From: Massospora cicadina
Lineage: Eukaryota; Entomophthoromycota; Entomophthoromycetes; Entomophthorales; Entomophthoraceae
Direction of reading: 5' to 3'
NCBI GenBank assembly: GCA_022478985.1
Contig: JAKSZP010007879.1
Location: 248,001 to 312,000 of the forward strand
Length of the DNA stretch: 64,000 nucleotides
Shown here: positions 25,970 through 37,450 of the stretch, piece after piece
How the letters are laid out: the number at the start of each line of letters is the position of its first letter
How positions within the stretch are numbered: position 1 is the stretch's first letter
The notes under the pieces: generated by a model
Database searches by the model: none
What the model saw: only the letters and a program-made list of their open reading frames with translations
What the model was told of the DNA's origin: nothing
Made by a program: the position numbers and the translations under genes

Positions 25970-27115
25970 TACCACCAAAATGACTCTATTCCAGAACCAA
26001 GGCTAGCTGCATTAGAGAACCAACTAGTCAGTGCTTTGTCTCTCCTCAAAAAACTTGATCAGCACTCTTCCCAAAGCTCTTATGGGTCCTCCCTTTTCAT
26101 TTTAAACCTCCATTCCGAGACAAGTACACACCTGGTGGGGGCAGTATCGCCTATTTCCTTTATGTTTATGAATCTGCAATGGAAGGAGCGACTGACCTCC
26201 AAAAAACCAAGTGTATCCTTCCTTTCTTGAGTCAGATGGCTCAGGAGATCATGGTTCCTCATATGGCCGCTCTTACCACCTGGGCGGGGGATAAACAAGC
26301 GCTGATTGACTAGTTTGGCTCAAAACAGAGTTCACAACGGCAAAAAAAGGCCTTTATGTGCCTCGGCTGCAAGAGAAAGAATTGATCTCCTCATTTGTTG
26401 AGCGAGTCTATAGCAAAGCTCAGCCTCTGTTGCTGGCCAAACTGCTCCCTATAAATGATGCTATTGCTGCTATCGTGGCTAGCTTGGCGCCTTAACACCT
26501 TTAGCATTGCATATCTCCGCAGTCAAGCACACCTTCCAAACTGTACGGGATATCAAAGAGGCATTGCTAGCAGTGGCTGACCTTTATGAACCTGACCTTC
26601 TGCAAAGAGCTTCAAAAGCGGGGATCATCTCTGACCCCTTCAGCCTCTTATATGACTTTATCCCTCTGGAACCCCGCTTCTGCAGAGCTACCGCGCCAAA
26701 ATACTCCTCCACAATGTGAGGATAGCCAGGAAATATTGGCAGTTATGGGGCAGCGCTTCCCTCCAGCTTCAGGTTCAAAAGCTTAAATGGTGAAATCGAT
26801 TATCAATTTGCCTGGTGCCCCGCTTTCCAAGCAGTCTACTAAGGTGACTAAAGTATCACACCCACCTAAGCCACTTCCTCAATCCCCTCAGCCTCAACTC
26901 AGGATGCCCCTAGTTCAAAGCCTACCGTTATGGGGCAGCCCAAGACGGTCACATCTAAGGCAAAAGTCAAAGCTATTACAATTCCAACGTCTCCCCTAAA
27001 AGATGGTACAGTTACGATGCTCCCTTCAAATGTTAAAAGGGTAGATGTGAGCGACAAAGCCCTCTCTTGTGAGGAGATTAAGCTGGTTTCTCACCCCCTC
27101 TTAGTAACTCGTTGA
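25970..27115 (+). pseudogene. El-6 gag and proline-rich linker
   Basis: Lies between the primer site and protease. Gag-like coding (112-codon piece at 25892-26230 and successive short frames to 26720) includes a QRQKKAFM run near 26338. A Pro/Lys/Ser-rich stretch (about 26787-27115) follows. No clear zinc knuckle. Frame changes are frequent. Confidence 0.6.
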
Positions 27116-27459
27116 GGTGCATTGAAAATCCCTCTAATGATGAGTCTGAAGGGGGTGGTGACGATGCAAGCTATTATGTTTTGGGAGCTCCAATGGAAGT
27201 TCAGGTTCTGGATAGGTTGAGGCCTGAACAAATTGATATAACCATAATACCACGATGAACTCATCTTAAACAGTTGTTGGGGTTTTCAGAGGTAATCAAT
27301 ACCGCTAGTGATGCAGACCAGATTATTGGGACAGTGATCCGATCCACCCAGAAGGTTCATACCCTTCATTATTTTAAAACAAATACCCTGTGATGGCTCA
27401 ATGCCTTGCCACCACTCTCCGGTTGAAGGAGGTTCTCGCCCTCCCCCTACTTTTGGTAA

Positions 27460-27760
27460 CACAATAACAAAGGCAGAGGTTGTCATCAATAAGGTGCGCA
27501 TTCTAGCCATCCTTGATATGGGTGCTCCAGTGAACGTGGTCTCATCAAAGCTCATTAACAATATTAATTTGGCGCCTTAATGGACTATACACAAGAGTTT
27601 GGAACTGCTGGGTCTAACAATATGAGAGCCATTAAAGCCTACTCTTCTTTACCCATATGTATTGGGAAGCTCCTACTGGCTTCCCCGGCTGTAGCATTAA
27701 ACAATAACGCATGTGACCTATTCATTGGAACGCAATTCATAATTTGAGTATAACAAGACT
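27460..27760 (+). pseudogene. El-6 aspartic protease
   Basis: A AEVVINKVRILAILDMGAP run places the active site near 27510-27525; the usual D-S/T-G reads D-M-G. It ends with a DLFIGTQFI run near 27717-27745, the motif closing gypsy proteases. Confidence 0.75.
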
Positions 27761-28409
27761 TTAATATGAAACAGGGATTTCTATCCCTTCTAAATTATGA
27801 GGTTCCCCTAGTCTTCACAAACAATTATCCTAAGAAGAAGGAATATACATGTGTAGTTGATTATCCTTCTTCTTCCTCACCCTTACTTATACCACATTAG
27901 GAAGAAACACAAAAAAGCTGCCTTACTCTGTGAATGGTTCAGAGGGCCTTCCATTGTATGCGTCAGAGGAAGTAGTAGTTAAAGTGGGTGAACAAAAGGT
28001 GCTAGACACCAAAATTACTATGCAAATCCCCTGCAACTGCCTTCTGCACTTAACAAGCATAAATGGAATAAGCCCTTTGGAACCTTGTGTGTTTCTAGGT
28101 ATTCTAGACCCTGCCTACCAGCGACCTATCAATCTTCTGCTGGGGAATTTTACTGACAAGGACATGGTTGTAAAGAAGCATTAGGAGATTGAAAAAGCCT
28201 TATTGATTCCTATCGAGGAAATCCACCAAGTTTGTTCTATTGGGTCTATGCTAGTTATGGGTCTACCCCTAACCAAATGATATGCGTTTTGCCCAACATT
28301 CAGATTTCTGATGATCCAATTCCCGCTAAATTTAATAGAGTTCATTCCTTACTGGAGTCATATAGTGATATTTTCTTTAAATCTGATACTGACTGTGAGC
28401 ATATGAAGG

Positions 28410-29150
28410 TCTAGTGCCATACCATTGATGTTGGTGATGCCAAACCTATTCAATCCAAGCCTTATTGGAAATCAAAAGTTGAGGAGCTTCAGATGAGGAC
28501 GAAAATTAAAAAATTACTAGACGCGGGGCTACTGGTTCCTTCTCAAAGTCCTTGGTCATCTCCACTATTGTTAATAAAAAAGAATGGTGGGAATTGGGTA
28601 GTTATGGACTACCTCAAGCTGAATAACCTCACCAAGAAGGACAGCTACCCAATTCTGCGAATTGACGACGCTCTGGACCAACTCTCTGGGTCCAAATTCT
28701 TACCACAATGGACTTGGCTAGCGGATACTGGCAGATGGACCTTTCTCCACAAGACAAAGGAAAGTGTGCGCCAATCTGCAATAAGGGTCTCTTCTACCCT
28801 ACCAGACTACCACAAGGTTTGTGCAATGCTCCCACATCTCTCCAAAGAGCCTTGGACCACATCTTGCAGGTTTTGAAGCTTAGTTGCGTAATTTTATACC
28901 TTAATGATATTACTGTCTTCTCCCGAACATTCAAAGAGCACCTTTCTCATTTAAAGGAAGTTTTCCAACGCTTGTGGGCCTCTCACATTAAGCTGAAGCC
29001 CTCTAAATTTACATTTTTCTAGAAGAAGTTGGACTTCCTGGGCCACTCCATCTCCTCAGAAGGGATCCAGCCTCTTTATGAAAATGTTGAGGCGATATCC
29101 AAGATGCCTGTTCCCAAAACCCTCTGCAATATTCAGGTGTTCTTGGAATG
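28410..29150 (+). pseudogene. El-6 reverse transcriptase
   Basis: RT starts after a TIDVGDAKPIQSKPYW run (about 28422-28470), through LLDAGLLVPSQSPWSSPLLL (about 28513-28575), SYPILRIDDALDQLSG and, after a frameshift near 28700, MDLASGYWQMDLSPQDKGK (28708-28765) and LPQGLCNAP. The catalytic box is Y-L-N-D (28897-28908): first Asp to Asn. The rest of the palm and thumb is readable to about 29150, so this is one of the better-kept RTs here, but catalytically dead as written. Confidence 0.88.
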
Positions 29151-29199
29151 ATGGGGTGCTACCATCAATTCATTCCCAAGTTTTGCTCAGTTCAGTGAG

Positions 29200-29700
29200 C
29201 CCCTCATACGCCTTTTAACTAAAAACACCCCTTCACATTGGAAAGCAGAACAACAGGCTGCTTTTGAAACGCTAAAAAAGCTGTTGCAGCGATGGCCAAT
29301 CCTACGCCACCCTGACTATAGTAAACCCTTCATGATGGTTACTGATGCCTCTGATTACAAAGTTGGAGCTATCTTGGCTCAATTGGATGAGCATGGAGTT
29401 TATCACCCGTTCATATTTCAACAAGATGCTCTCTAAGGCAGAACGCAAATATAGCGTCACTGAGAAGGAATACCTGGCCATCTTAATTGCTGTTAAATAT
29501 TACCGCCATTTCATATATGTGACTATTTTTAAAGTGATTACTAACCACGCCTCTTTAAAGTGGTTACAAAATATGAAGGATCCCGCTGGGCAGTTGGCAC
29601 GCTGGGCTTTGAAGCTTCACCATTATTATATTACCATTGTACACTGAGCTGGGACGAGCCACATGAATGTCAATGGGTTGAATTGCCTGCCCGTACTTCA
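29200..29700 (+). pseudogene. El-6 RNase H
   Basis: MVTDASDYKVGAILAQLDE near 29335-29395 carries the first catalytic Asp. A frameshift near 29410 is followed by RKYSVTEKEYLAILIAVKYY (about 29445-29505), which carries the conserved Glu, then TNHASLKWLQNMKDPAGQLA and the closing SHMNVNGLNCLP (normally N-x2-AD-x-LSR). The linker to integrase follows. Confidence 0.85.
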
Positions 29701-29879
29701 CTTAGATAATAGTGAAGCAGAGCGGCTACACGATCTCCTAATGACACATGATGCTTGGGAGGATGTGGACGAACCAGTCCAGAAGATGCTAGCTCGATAT
29801 TCCTATAACATAAAGGTGGATAATTGGAATCTATACAAGAAATTAGGGGTGAACTGGTTACCCTACCTCTGACCCTCAG

Positions 29880-30925
29880 AGCGAGTACCTGTTATTATGG
29901 AGTCTCATACCCTCCTAGGACATAGTGGAGTGCGGAAACTCTATGAGTGGGTAAAAGAACGCTACTATTGGGAAGGAATCATGGAGACATCATCAAAGTA
30001 TGGATGTTTGTCTGACTTGCAAAAAGCAATCCAGCTTCAAAACCAAGTATCAATATCAACCTACCACCCCTCAACAGCCTTTTCACACAATAAGTCTTGA
30101 TGTGGTTGGCCCTCTACCCCAAACTACGGGTGGAAATCGATATATAATAGTAGGGATTGATTACTTTACCAAATGGGTCGAGGCAGTGGCTATCTCAGCT
30201 CAGATGGCAAAAACCATGGCCACTTTCTTCCAACAGTATATCTTCACTTGACATGGTTGCTCCAAGTTTTGCTCTATGATAATGGTAAAAACTTCACCTC
30301 CTGAGTGGTGAAGATCCTTGCGACTTCCATGGCATGCAACAGCTCTTTTCTGCCCCCTACAACCCTTCAACCAATGGTACCATGGAAAGAGCCAATGGGA
30401 CCCTGGTTTCTATATTATGTAAAATGGCCACTTCAGTCCCCCTTCACTGAGATCAGTACTTACCCAGTGCCCTCAAGGCCTACCAAATCAGTTATGACTG
30501 GATCCTTAAGATGTCTCCTTTCCATGTGTTGTATGTACAGGAACCTGGGGGCCAGCATTATTGGCCAAAGTCATTTTCACTGAATAGGACTGATCTGAGA
30601 AAGCCATGAAGAAGTTCTCAGAACATCATACAGTTACAACCAGAAGCTATGACTAATTTAGCCAAAACTGTCACAAAAGAGGGTAAGCTGCTTATAAACT
30701 CCAAAACCCTCTTCCTTCATTCCAAGTATCTGACTTGGTGCTTTTCTATCACAATTGTATCACCCCTAGAAGGGATAAACTTGGGTCTATTTGGGAAGGC
30801 CCTTTTGTAGTCATTTACAAGTGAGGATAGGAGTACTCCACCAAATTTGTTGCTACAGGAGTTACTATCAATCAAGTTCATGGCCAATTCCTACAGCCCT
30901 ATTCTCCCCCCAACATTCTTGGGGG
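29880..30925 (+). pseudogene. El-6 integrase
   Basis: HHCC region: SHTLLGHSGVRKLYEW (about 29902-29950), with the Cys pair in a GCLSDLQ stretch where the second Cys is lost. Core: ISLDVVGPLPQTTGGNRYII and GIDYFTKWVEAV (about 30091-30190), then LLYDNGKNFTS near 30268-30300. After frameshifts the C-terminal extension ends with a NQVHGQFLQPYSPP run just before the purine tract. The final lysine-rich tail and any chromodomain are not recognisable. Confidence 0.82.
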
Positions 30926-30928
30926 TGA

Positions 30929-31739
30929 TGTTGGACATTTGCCCTCCCACTACAAGATAAGAATGGCGTAGGTAAAATCAACCAAAAAGTGGAAATGTTG
31001 GACATTTACAAGTCCATGACAATGATACAATTGATTTAAATAAAAATAACAAAAAATACTAGCCAAAAGACCCTGGCCAATTCTCAGTGGAACCTCACAA
31101 ATTGGAGTAACACTAGTTCAAATATCTTGTGGGCAAATAACACTAATTTGAGAAGTCAGATTACTCTGACCTTACGGCGGACTCTGGGGCATCCATCAGA
31201 TGGATTTCCCTCAGCCACTACCAGTTTCATTCAAGCACCTACGCAAGGACTACCCCTTTTATAGGTGTGATGGGGGTCCCCCAAGGTGCAATATTTTTCA
31301 CTAATGGGGATTGGCTAGAATATATTAAGTCATAAACCCATGGGTACGTCTTGCCCTAAAAATAATTTCTCATCCATTGTTCATCCTAAGTGAAGCAAGT
31401 TTTTTTTAGTACTAGATGGTCCCCTAAGTGAAGAAAGTTATCCAATCTCAAATAGGCTAAATTCCCATATTTCCTATTTTGGACTAGTTTAAGCTATTCC
31501 AAACTCATTATTGAATATCCCTCGCCCCTCAATACAGTTAAATACTTAATGGGATCAAGATTTAGAGGGTTCATTTTTTTCTCATATCCCCTGCGGCACT
31601 TAATAATAACTTTAAAACCCTAACGTTCTAAGTTTTTGAAGTTTAATTATTTCTATTATATTAGTGGTATCAAACCCCAATTGTTGTATTTTGTTAGAAC
31701 AAGCACCAAGTAAACATCTCCCACGCCCAAAATCCAACA
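30929..31739 (+). repeat. 3' LTR of El-6
   Basis: TGTTGGACATTTGCCCTCCC to AAAATCCAACA, 811 bp. It is 40 bp longer than the 5' copy, mostly through an extra segment near 31400-31440. Confidence 0.9.
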
Positions 31740-31744
31740 CCCTC

Positions 31745-32790
31745 AGATAGGCAAGAAATTACTATGGATGCACATCGGGCTGTAGGACATGGTAGGTTGC
31801 AGAAAATTTTGGAGTTTCTCTGACCCCACTAGTATTGGGAGAGCATGCATTATGATGTGCTGGAAATGGTAAGCCGTTGTCATCAGTGACAAGTGGAGAA
31901 GCCTTTCCACAATAAGGCCATATACCAGCTGGTTAAGCCTTGGTTTGCCTGTCATACCGTTTCCCTTGATGTAGTATGGCCTCTATTAACTGGAGCAAAC
32001 CAATCTAAGTATATAATCGTAGCAATTGATCATCTGACGAGATGGGTGGAAGCCAGGGTGATTAATGACTTGGGAGCAGTCTCTACCGCCAAGTTTAATA
32101 TAGAGTGTGTTATACAGTGACATGGCTGTCTGAAGCTCATCTTAACGGACAATGTAACCAATTTCACCTCGCGTATCTTGCCCAAGTTGAAGGAGTTGAT
32201 GGCAATCCATGGGGTCTTGACTACACCCTACCATCCAGAATCAAATGGACTGATGGAATGGGTCAACGGAACATTGGTGGACATACTCCATAAGCTTGTG
32301 AAAGATTGACTCTCAGAATGGAGTACCCTCCTACCCACAGCTGTGTTTACACATAATATCAACTACCACTCATCCACTGGCAAGAGTCCCTTCAAACTGC
32401 TCTATGGTAAACATCCAACTCTACCTGCCCTGCTTTACTTGTATTTAGAGGACACCAGCAGTGTGGAACCACAGCAGTATTTGCTGAATCAATGTAGACG
32501 CTGATCAAAAAACAAATGGAAGCATATTCAACCAGTTTGGCTAAGAAGATTCATGATCAGGCAGCTGACCAGAAGAGACAAGCAGACTTCCAAAGTTCAA
32601 TGTAGAAGATCATGTCTTATTCCATGACCAACATGGATTTGGGTAGAAGAACAAGCTTTCTAACATCTGGGCCGGCCCATTTTAAATAATTGAGAAGACT
32701 GTTATCAATGCCTACACCATTAAGAAATCTGCAAGTGGTTGTATTATCAACCAAGTTCATGCAAATTTCCTTTGAGCTTATAAGTAATAG
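31745..32790 (+). pseudogene. El-4 integrase
   Basis: Resumes El-4 pol right after the El-6 target duplication: HRAVGHGRLQKI (about 31770-31805, HHCC region), CHQ near 31877, SLDVVWPLLTGANQSKYIIVA and IDHLTRWVEARV (about 31960-32060), LTDNVTNFTSR near 32142 (second Asp kept), then YHPESNGLMEWVNGTL near 32230 with the Glu in place after frame change. The C-terminal domain runs to about 32790 before a G-rich purine tract and the LTR. Confidence 0.85.
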
Positions 32791-32818
32791 GAGCGTAACA
32801 TCCAATCAAAGGGGGTAA

Positions 32819-33291
32819 TGTTAAGTTATTGATATTACTGGATGATAAGCTATATATTCCAGCGGATTAGAAATTAGAGTCAAGGAGAGCCTTGAGATTG
32901 AGCAGAAAAGTTATATGGATATAAAGTGAATCAATTGAAGTATTGATAGCTTGGAATATTGAGGGAATTCTTCCAAAACCTTGAAATAGACGAAAACTCC
33001 TAAAAGTGAATGAATAGGAGATTACTAAGCAGAGGATGCATTAGACTAGGAATACCAAGATAAGAGTTGAGTGGAAGAATGAGAGGGAGAGGTTTTTAGT
33101 ATTCTGCAGATAAATTCTGCGTTTATTATATTATAATTAAAAGCGTTGATTGGGGCAATTACTCCAGTTAATATTTACCAGTTTTTAGTAAAGGTCAGAG
33201 ATCTGCATATTGTCCGATTTGGTTGCTCAGTGTCTAATACCCTGTGCCAACCAGCTTGGTGGAATTAACCCATTACGCTGAGAAATTAACA
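32819..33291 (+). repeat. 3' LTR of El-4
   Basis: TGTTAAGTTATTGATATTACTGG to GAGAAATTAACA, TGTTAA/TTAACA inverted ends, 473 bp. Preceded by AAAGGGGGTAA. Confidence 0.9.
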
Positions 33292-33399
33292 ATTTCCAAC
33301 TTCTTTCTTTACACTACAATCTCACTTTGGGGACTAGTCACCAAAGTTGAAGTTTAAGTTTACAAAATAAAAGTTTAGGTCATTATAAACATGGTTCAC

Positions 33400-34020
33400 T
33401 GGTAAATGTTATATCCTTCAGGCTAGCCAATCAAATCAAAGTTGCCCTGATTTTCAACATAACGTTGAGTGTGGAACCATTGGGTCACATTGTACCAGGT
33501 CTCTCAACATTTATCCATCCTTATATATTTCATTTGATTATACTCTTACAAAGGCTCATGGTATGGTCCTTGAAAACCAGAGTTATGACTTATTAATAGG
33601 AACTCAATTTTTATGTGAGCACACTGGAATCATTATTCTAGCTGAGTCCTATTTGTCTAACCTTTGGTTTTAGGTAACGCCTATTTATCAAACTCCAGTC
33701 ACAAAAAAGGGCAGTCCTAAGAAAAGAATATGCTTCACAGAAGACAACCAAAATTCATACCATATCAAGTATCATGTTGTAGGACCTTGTGTAAAAATGC
33801 CTCCTCAGTTTGCTAAAGCTTAAGAAGAAATACCTTTATACGCTCTTTCTCAAGTGGTAGTACTAAATCAGGAGAAAGTTATTGTGGATAAACAAATTCA
33901 AGTACATATTGTAATGGATCAGGAGGCACCTGATCTGTACATTGCTTCAGATTGGGTGGCGTTTGATCTAAATGTTGCGTTAATTAAAAGGGCCTTAAAC
34001 TTGGGGAAATTGAGCTAGTG
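33400..34020 (+). pseudogene. El-7 protease C-terminus and linker
   Basis: A run resembling HGMVLENQSYDLLIGTQFLCEH (about 33556-33620) is the closing motif of gypsy protease. The linker (LYALSQVVVLNQEKVIVD near 33840-33890) resembles the corresponding stretch of El-6 (LYASEEVVVKVGEQKVLD). The active-site part is not visible upstream. Confidence 0.7.
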
Positions 34021-34049
34021 AAATTTGACATCCCAAAACTGAATTGCAT

Positions 34050-34610
34050 CTGTGAAATGACATTGGGCTTACGCACAGCGTGGATGATGATCTGGTGGGA
34101 TGTGGAGTCTTTTCAAGTGATGTACTGGATGGCGTTCAAGAGAGCCTAGCGTATGAGAGAGCTTACTCAATACTTGCAGAGCGCTATTTATTGGAGGATG
34201 TTGTGGACCTGAAGGGCCAGTTGCGCCTTCTACAAAATAACAGAAAATCACTAAAAGCCATCGCTTGCTAATAAAAAAGATATTTATTTTATTAAAAAGT
34301 TATAAAGTATTGGATTAGAATTATAGCTCACCTAGTGAGCTTGCCGTGGCAATAGCGTCGTTCTTGGCCCTTTCCTGGTCCCAGACCCTGCTGTTGATTT
34401 GCAGCGTCATGGGGATAGTGGTGTGGGAATATGTGGCAATGATGAGGCATGGCAGAAGGGTTTGGGGATGGGATTTGGTGGGCCTGTCCCTAGCATGGTC
34501 AGTAACATGGCTCTTATTTACCAATTTGTTTGTAGCATATTGGCACAAACCTGCCTGTTACACATATACTTCCCATATATATACTAGAAGTTTGCGGGAT
34601 AGATAACCCA
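34050..34610. other. CpG-bearing island with two converging short ORFs
   Basis: A plus-strand frame (about 34065-34271) ends SLKAIAC before a TAA that overlaps AATAAA. A minus-strand frame (34321-34548) ends ATASSLGEL with its own AATAAA-like word beyond, so the two 3' ends face each other across about 50 AT-rich bases. A plus frame over 34346-34606 is also open and hydrophobic, so strand choice is unsure. The segment is richer in G+C and CpG than the flanking El-7 relic. No family was recognised; it may be an inserted piece of host sequence or an unusual El-7 linker. No target duplication was found. Confidence 0.35.
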
Positions 34611-34929
34611 TCCATCATGGAGATATTGCCCTGCCAAAGAATTCTGAATCAGCCTATTTAGTGACCATCTAAGTTTTATTATGTAATCTGACTCTAACCT
34701 ATAGTGCTATAGGGAAGAAGGACCCTATAGCGTATCTTTGCCTGTTGCCTGTTGACAAATTAGATATTGTACTTAAATTTTGAACTCTCTGTGATTTTGG
34801 GCTTGAGTATTTTCCTACTATAGCCACCATCAAACATAATATCAGCTTAGACCTTACCAAAGCTCAGCAAGAGACCGCTGTGCGATCCTTAACTGAATAA
34901 ACTGAATATTTTCTTCTTGTCCTAATTTT

Positions 34930-35560
34930 TTGGTCAAAGACCTTAGTGGTTCATTGAGTAGATACCAGAGATGCTTTTCCACTACATAACAAGCCTTATT
35001 GTAAGTCAAAAGTGTACTAAGTAATAATAATTGTTAAATAAAAATAACTTTTGAAGGCTGGCCTATTAAAGCCTACACAAAGCCCTTGGGCTTTGCCTCT
35101 TTTTTGGTGAAGAAGAAAGATGGGTCCCATTGCGTGGTGATGGAATATTGTAAATGGAACTCAATCACCCAGAAATACAGCTATCCCTTACCTAATATTG
35201 ACAATTTCCTTTAGATGCTAGCTGGCTTGCAGTTATTCTCCGCTGAGTTTAGTCAGCAGTACTGGCAAATAGACCTTGCCCCAAAAGACCAAACCCAATG
35301 CGCTCTCATTGCTAAAGAGGGCCTGTTTGAGACTACTTAAATGCTGCAGAGGATATGCAATTCTCCTGCCACGTTCCAACAAGCCATGCATGGCATCCTA
35401 GGGACATTAACATATCTTATGTCATGGTATATTTAAATAATATCAACATATATTCCCAAACTTTTGGCTTTATCTCAATCACTTATGGCAAGTATTCAAA
35501 CATTTAAGGACAGCATCTTCAAAATTGAAACCATCAAAGTGCGGTTTTTGTCAGGTAGAA
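34930..35560 (+). pseudogene. El-7 reverse transcriptase
   Basis: Words include LLKPTQSPWALPLFLVKKKD (about 35060-35120), NSITQKYSYPLPNIDNF (about 35160-35210), FSQQYWQIDLAPKDQTQCAL (about 35246-35305) and ICNSPATFQQAMHGILG. The catalytic box reads Y-L-N-N at 35430-35441: both aspartates changed to asparagine. Inactive. Confidence 0.85.
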
Positions 35561-35799
35561 TTGGAATTTTCAAATTATTAGGTAACAAAAGAGAGCATTC
35601 AACCATTTCCAGATAAGGTGATGACCATACACAAGATGTTGCCACTGAGGAGTCTAAGGGACATTCTGGTTTCTGGGTACAGTGAGTTATTACCACCAAT
35701 TTATTACCCATTTTACCAAGCTTGTGGAGTCCCTAGTCTATTTGTTACAAAAAATGTGCATTTTCTATGGAAGTTATCACAACAGTCCTTTGATGCATA

Positions 35800-37430
35800 A
35801 TGACTGGCGCTAACTAAATTCTGTGTTAATAAATCCCAAGTTCATTAAACAATTCTTGGTTTTTACTTATGCTAGCGATGTTGTCATTGGTGAATTTCTG
35901 GCACAACACAATGATAACCAGGTAGACCATTTAATTGTGTACTTTATCAAGAATCTTTTAAAAAGACAAAAGGAACTATAGCATCACCAAACGTGAGTAT
36001 TTGGCGTTCATCTTATCCATTAAGCACGTCTATACTTTCTCTCTATTCTTGCACTTAATGCTAATAACAAACCATACCTCCATTTGCTGGTTACAACAGA
36101 TGCATGGCCCTAATGCCATCTAGCCCAGTGGGCCCTATAATTACAAAATTAAAATTTCTCAGTTGTTCATTGACCAGGCGCCATACACCAAAACGCTGAC
36201 AGTCTCTTGCAATTGCCAGTTCTGACCACTTTGTCTTCTGAGAGGACTGCTTAAATGGCCTTCTCTGTTGTTTCAATTGATGGTCACTAGAAACTCTTAA
36301 AATACGGAGTGATCTCAAATAGAGAGCAATTGGCACTCAAATCTTAGAGGGCTTATTGTATGATTTTAAAAAAAATGCTCTCTCTATGTCTGACCCTCTA
36401 ATTGGACTGTGGTCGTTATGGTAGGAAATAATAGCCTTAAACATGGGTAGGTGTAAAAACCCCACTAATAGTTGAAATCTCAATACTTCTGGGATGGAAT
36501 GCTCATCTCAATCCTAGCTTTTTTTGATGCCTGTATTATTTGTTGCCAGCATTACAAGCCCAACCTGAGATTCCATCAAGTAGTTTCTCATTTGGCCCCT
36601 TTTCATATGATAAGCATTAATATTGTAGGTCCTTTGCCTACAGGAGTCCAGGGTCACTGAGATATAATTCTGGCTGTGTACCACCTTACCAAATGAATCA
36701 AAGCTACATCTATCACTACAGCCACTTAAGCATCTGTTTTAATCCTCTACAGCAACTCTCCACACAACATGGTAGCCTAAGGGTGATTTTATCTGATAAT
36801 GGCCTAAATTTTACCTCAGAGTTGTTTTGATTAAAACTGCCCTATACAAATCTTGCCAAGAATTTTTAGCACTCTACAACCCTTCCACAAATGGGGCTAT
36901 AAAAAGAGCTAACGGCACTTCTATCTCCATTCTGAGAGAGATATGGCTTTTACAAATCCATCAAAATGGAATAATTTTCTACCAAGTGCTCTACTTGATT
37001 GTTGGGTCAGCTATTACAGGGTAATAATACGTTTCTTTAAGGCTCGTTACAGAAGATAACCCCTCTTGCCAGCTAGTTTACATCCAAGCTACCATCGTCC
37101 ACTCTAAAACTTTTGAGATCACTCTTCAAGACTTACCTATTAAGATTATTTGACTACAGTCTCTGGCCATGGATGCTTTGTTGCATACTACAACCAAAGA
37201 AAATGGACAAAGCAATTATAGTGACCCTCCTTACTGGTATAATAACTTGGAAACTTTGTAATGACCTACCATCATTACTCTGAGGGAAGAACTAGCAAGC
37301 TTTCTACCTCTTGGTCTGGCCCCTATATAGTTCTATATAAACGTGTGTTGAAATATTCCATTGCAAGTGTTAAATAGGGCATGGTCATCAACTGAGTACA
37401 TGAGCAACCATCAGAGCTTTATACCCTCTG
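35800..37430 (+). pseudogene. El-7 RNase H and integrase
   Basis: RNase H: FLVFTYASDVVIGEFLAQHND (about 35858-35920) and a decayed TNHTSICWLQQMHG near 36068. Integrase: CIICCQHYK zinc Cys pair near 36530, ISINIVGPLPTGVQGH (about 36610-36657) where the first Asp is Asn, VYHLTK near 36676, LSDNGLNFTSEL near 36791 and NPSTNGAIKRANGTSISIL near 36880 with the Glu changed to Lys. It ends with a VIN-VHEQPSELYTL run before the purine tract. Confidence 0.8.
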
Positions 37431-37450
37431 ATAGGATCTTGAGGGGGCAT

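Larger units (their letters stand above)
25170..31739 (+). mobile_element. El-6, full-length Ty3/gypsy element with exact TSD
   Basis: LTRs at 25170-25940 (771 bp) and 30929-31739 (811 bp) share TGTTGGA/TCCAACA-type ends. The five bases CCCTC lie immediately outside both (25165-25169 and 31740-31744), an exact target duplication. Inside, in order, are primer-site motif, gag, proline-rich linker, protease, RT, RNase H, integrase and a purine tract (TTGGGGGTGA, 30919-30928). It splits the El-4 pol between RNase H and integrase. Confidence 0.93.
12866..33291 (+). mobile_element. El-4, Ty3/gypsy element split by two nested insertions
   Basis: Two related LTRs of identical length (473 bp) at 12866-13338 and 32819-33291 enclose, in order, gag, [El-5], protease-RT-RNase H, [El-6] and integrase, all plus strand. 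Removing El-5 and El-6 leaves about 7.3 kb, a normal gypsy size. The five bases outside the LTRs (AACGC and ATTTC) do not match, so the target duplication has decayed or a flank was rearranged. Confidence 0.85.
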
